From Rhodospirillaceae bacterium (GTDB taxonomy: Bacteria; Pseudomonadota; Alphaproteobacteria; MPNO01; UBA2964), in assembly GCA_002724505.1 (NCBI GenBank), contig PBOV01000029.1, forward strand, positions 9,846-18,297: a stretch of DNA of 8,452 nucleotides, read 5' to 3'. This document shows, one piece after another, positions 8,240 to 8,452 of the stretch. The notes beneath the pieces were generated by a model. It did not search any database, was not told where the DNA came from, and saw only the letters and a program-made list of their open reading frames with translations. Each line of letters begins with the position of its first letter. Position 1 is the first letter of the stretch. The position numbers and the translations under genes were made by a program.

Positions 8240-8292
8240 TCGACAAACCTATTTACTATAGAAAGATTTAAACGTCCTAAAATCAGGTTCAA

Positions 8293-8452
8293 TTATTTTT
8301 CGCGGTCTGCTAAGAGTTTCGACGCGACACTAATATATTTCTTACCAGCATCCTGTGCATCATTTGTCGCACCCTCAAGTGTTTGTGTCTGGCGTGACCG
8401 CGCTAATTGGATCAACATTGGTAAATTTACACCGGCGATGACCTCAACTTCG
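8293..8452 (-). CDS. Mannose-family PTS EIIA component (C-terminal 52 residues; 5' end outside window)
   Basis: Reading the minus strand from the window edge gives an open frame ending at TAA 8295-8293. Its first residues, EVEVIAGVNLPMLIQLAR, carry the AGVNLPML signature of EIIA-Man domains, and DAGKKYISVASKLL near the end also fits the family's C-terminus. The phosphorylated histidine, near residue 10 of the domain, is off the window. The short tail ending soon after the domain suggests a stand-alone EIIA rather than an EIIAB fusion. It lies just upstream of HPr, as in the alphaproteobacterial hprK-EIIA-HPr cluster, where it acts as a phosphorylation-state sensor. Family is well supported; targets are unknown. 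Confidence 0.88.
   Translation of the reverse strand, partial: EVEVIAGVNLPMLIQLARSRQTQTLEGATNDAQDAGKKYISVASKLLADREK

Noticed and set aside
7941..8261. Plus-strand open frame of 106 codons opposite HPr
   Set aside because: It is the antisense image of HPr, with serine- and alanine-rich sequence and no known motif.

Overview
The window reads as ordinary chromosomal DNA from an alphaproteobacterium of moderate G+C. All eight recognisable genes lie on the minus strand, and transcription runs from high to low coordinates. Gene order (PTS EIIA of the mannose family, HPr, ahcY, tsaE, a sugar kinase of the aminoglycoside-phosphotransferase fold, a sugar-1-phosphate nucleotidyltransferase, addB, addA) matches an arrangement I know from Alphaproteobacteria. 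The AddB type points the same way. I cannot place the organism below class from sequence alone. There is no sign of a mobile element, prophage, CRISPR array, tRNA or rRNA.

Right end (about 7973-8452): the C-terminus of a mannose-family PTS EIIA protein and a complete HPr with both His15 and Ser46. This is the core of a regulatory PTS rather than a sugar importer. Next, 7843-7972 is a 130-base non-coding stretch holding a likely ahcY promoter and two perfect 10-bp palindromes. Then comes ahcY (6547-7842), which removes S-adenosylhomocysteine in the methyl cycle. Its own leader and strong ribosome binding site suggest independent transcription.

Left two thirds (1-6425): after a 121-base gap without a clear terminator comes a compressed run tsaE - amgK-like - murU-like - addB - addA. 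With the starts chosen here, every junction overlaps by 1 to 8 bases, so the five genes are probably one translationally coupled operon. They join tRNA t6A modification (TsaE), salvage of peptidoglycan sugars to UDP-MurNAc (AmgK/MurU) and double-strand-break repair (AddAB). These jobs are not obviously linked, and the clustering looks like conserved housekeeping synteny.

Start sites needed work. addA begins at a TTG overlapping the addB stop and has a full AAGGAGG. addB probably begins at GTG 4186 rather than an upstream ATG that would overlap murU by 104 bases. The kinase begins at ATG 5935, not at the 24-codon-longer upstream start. HPr begins at GTG 8239. I see no previously undescribed system. 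The points most worth a second look are the short-form AhcY, the palindromes in the ahcY promoter, the AmgK/MurU pair and the tight coupling of the five-gene run.
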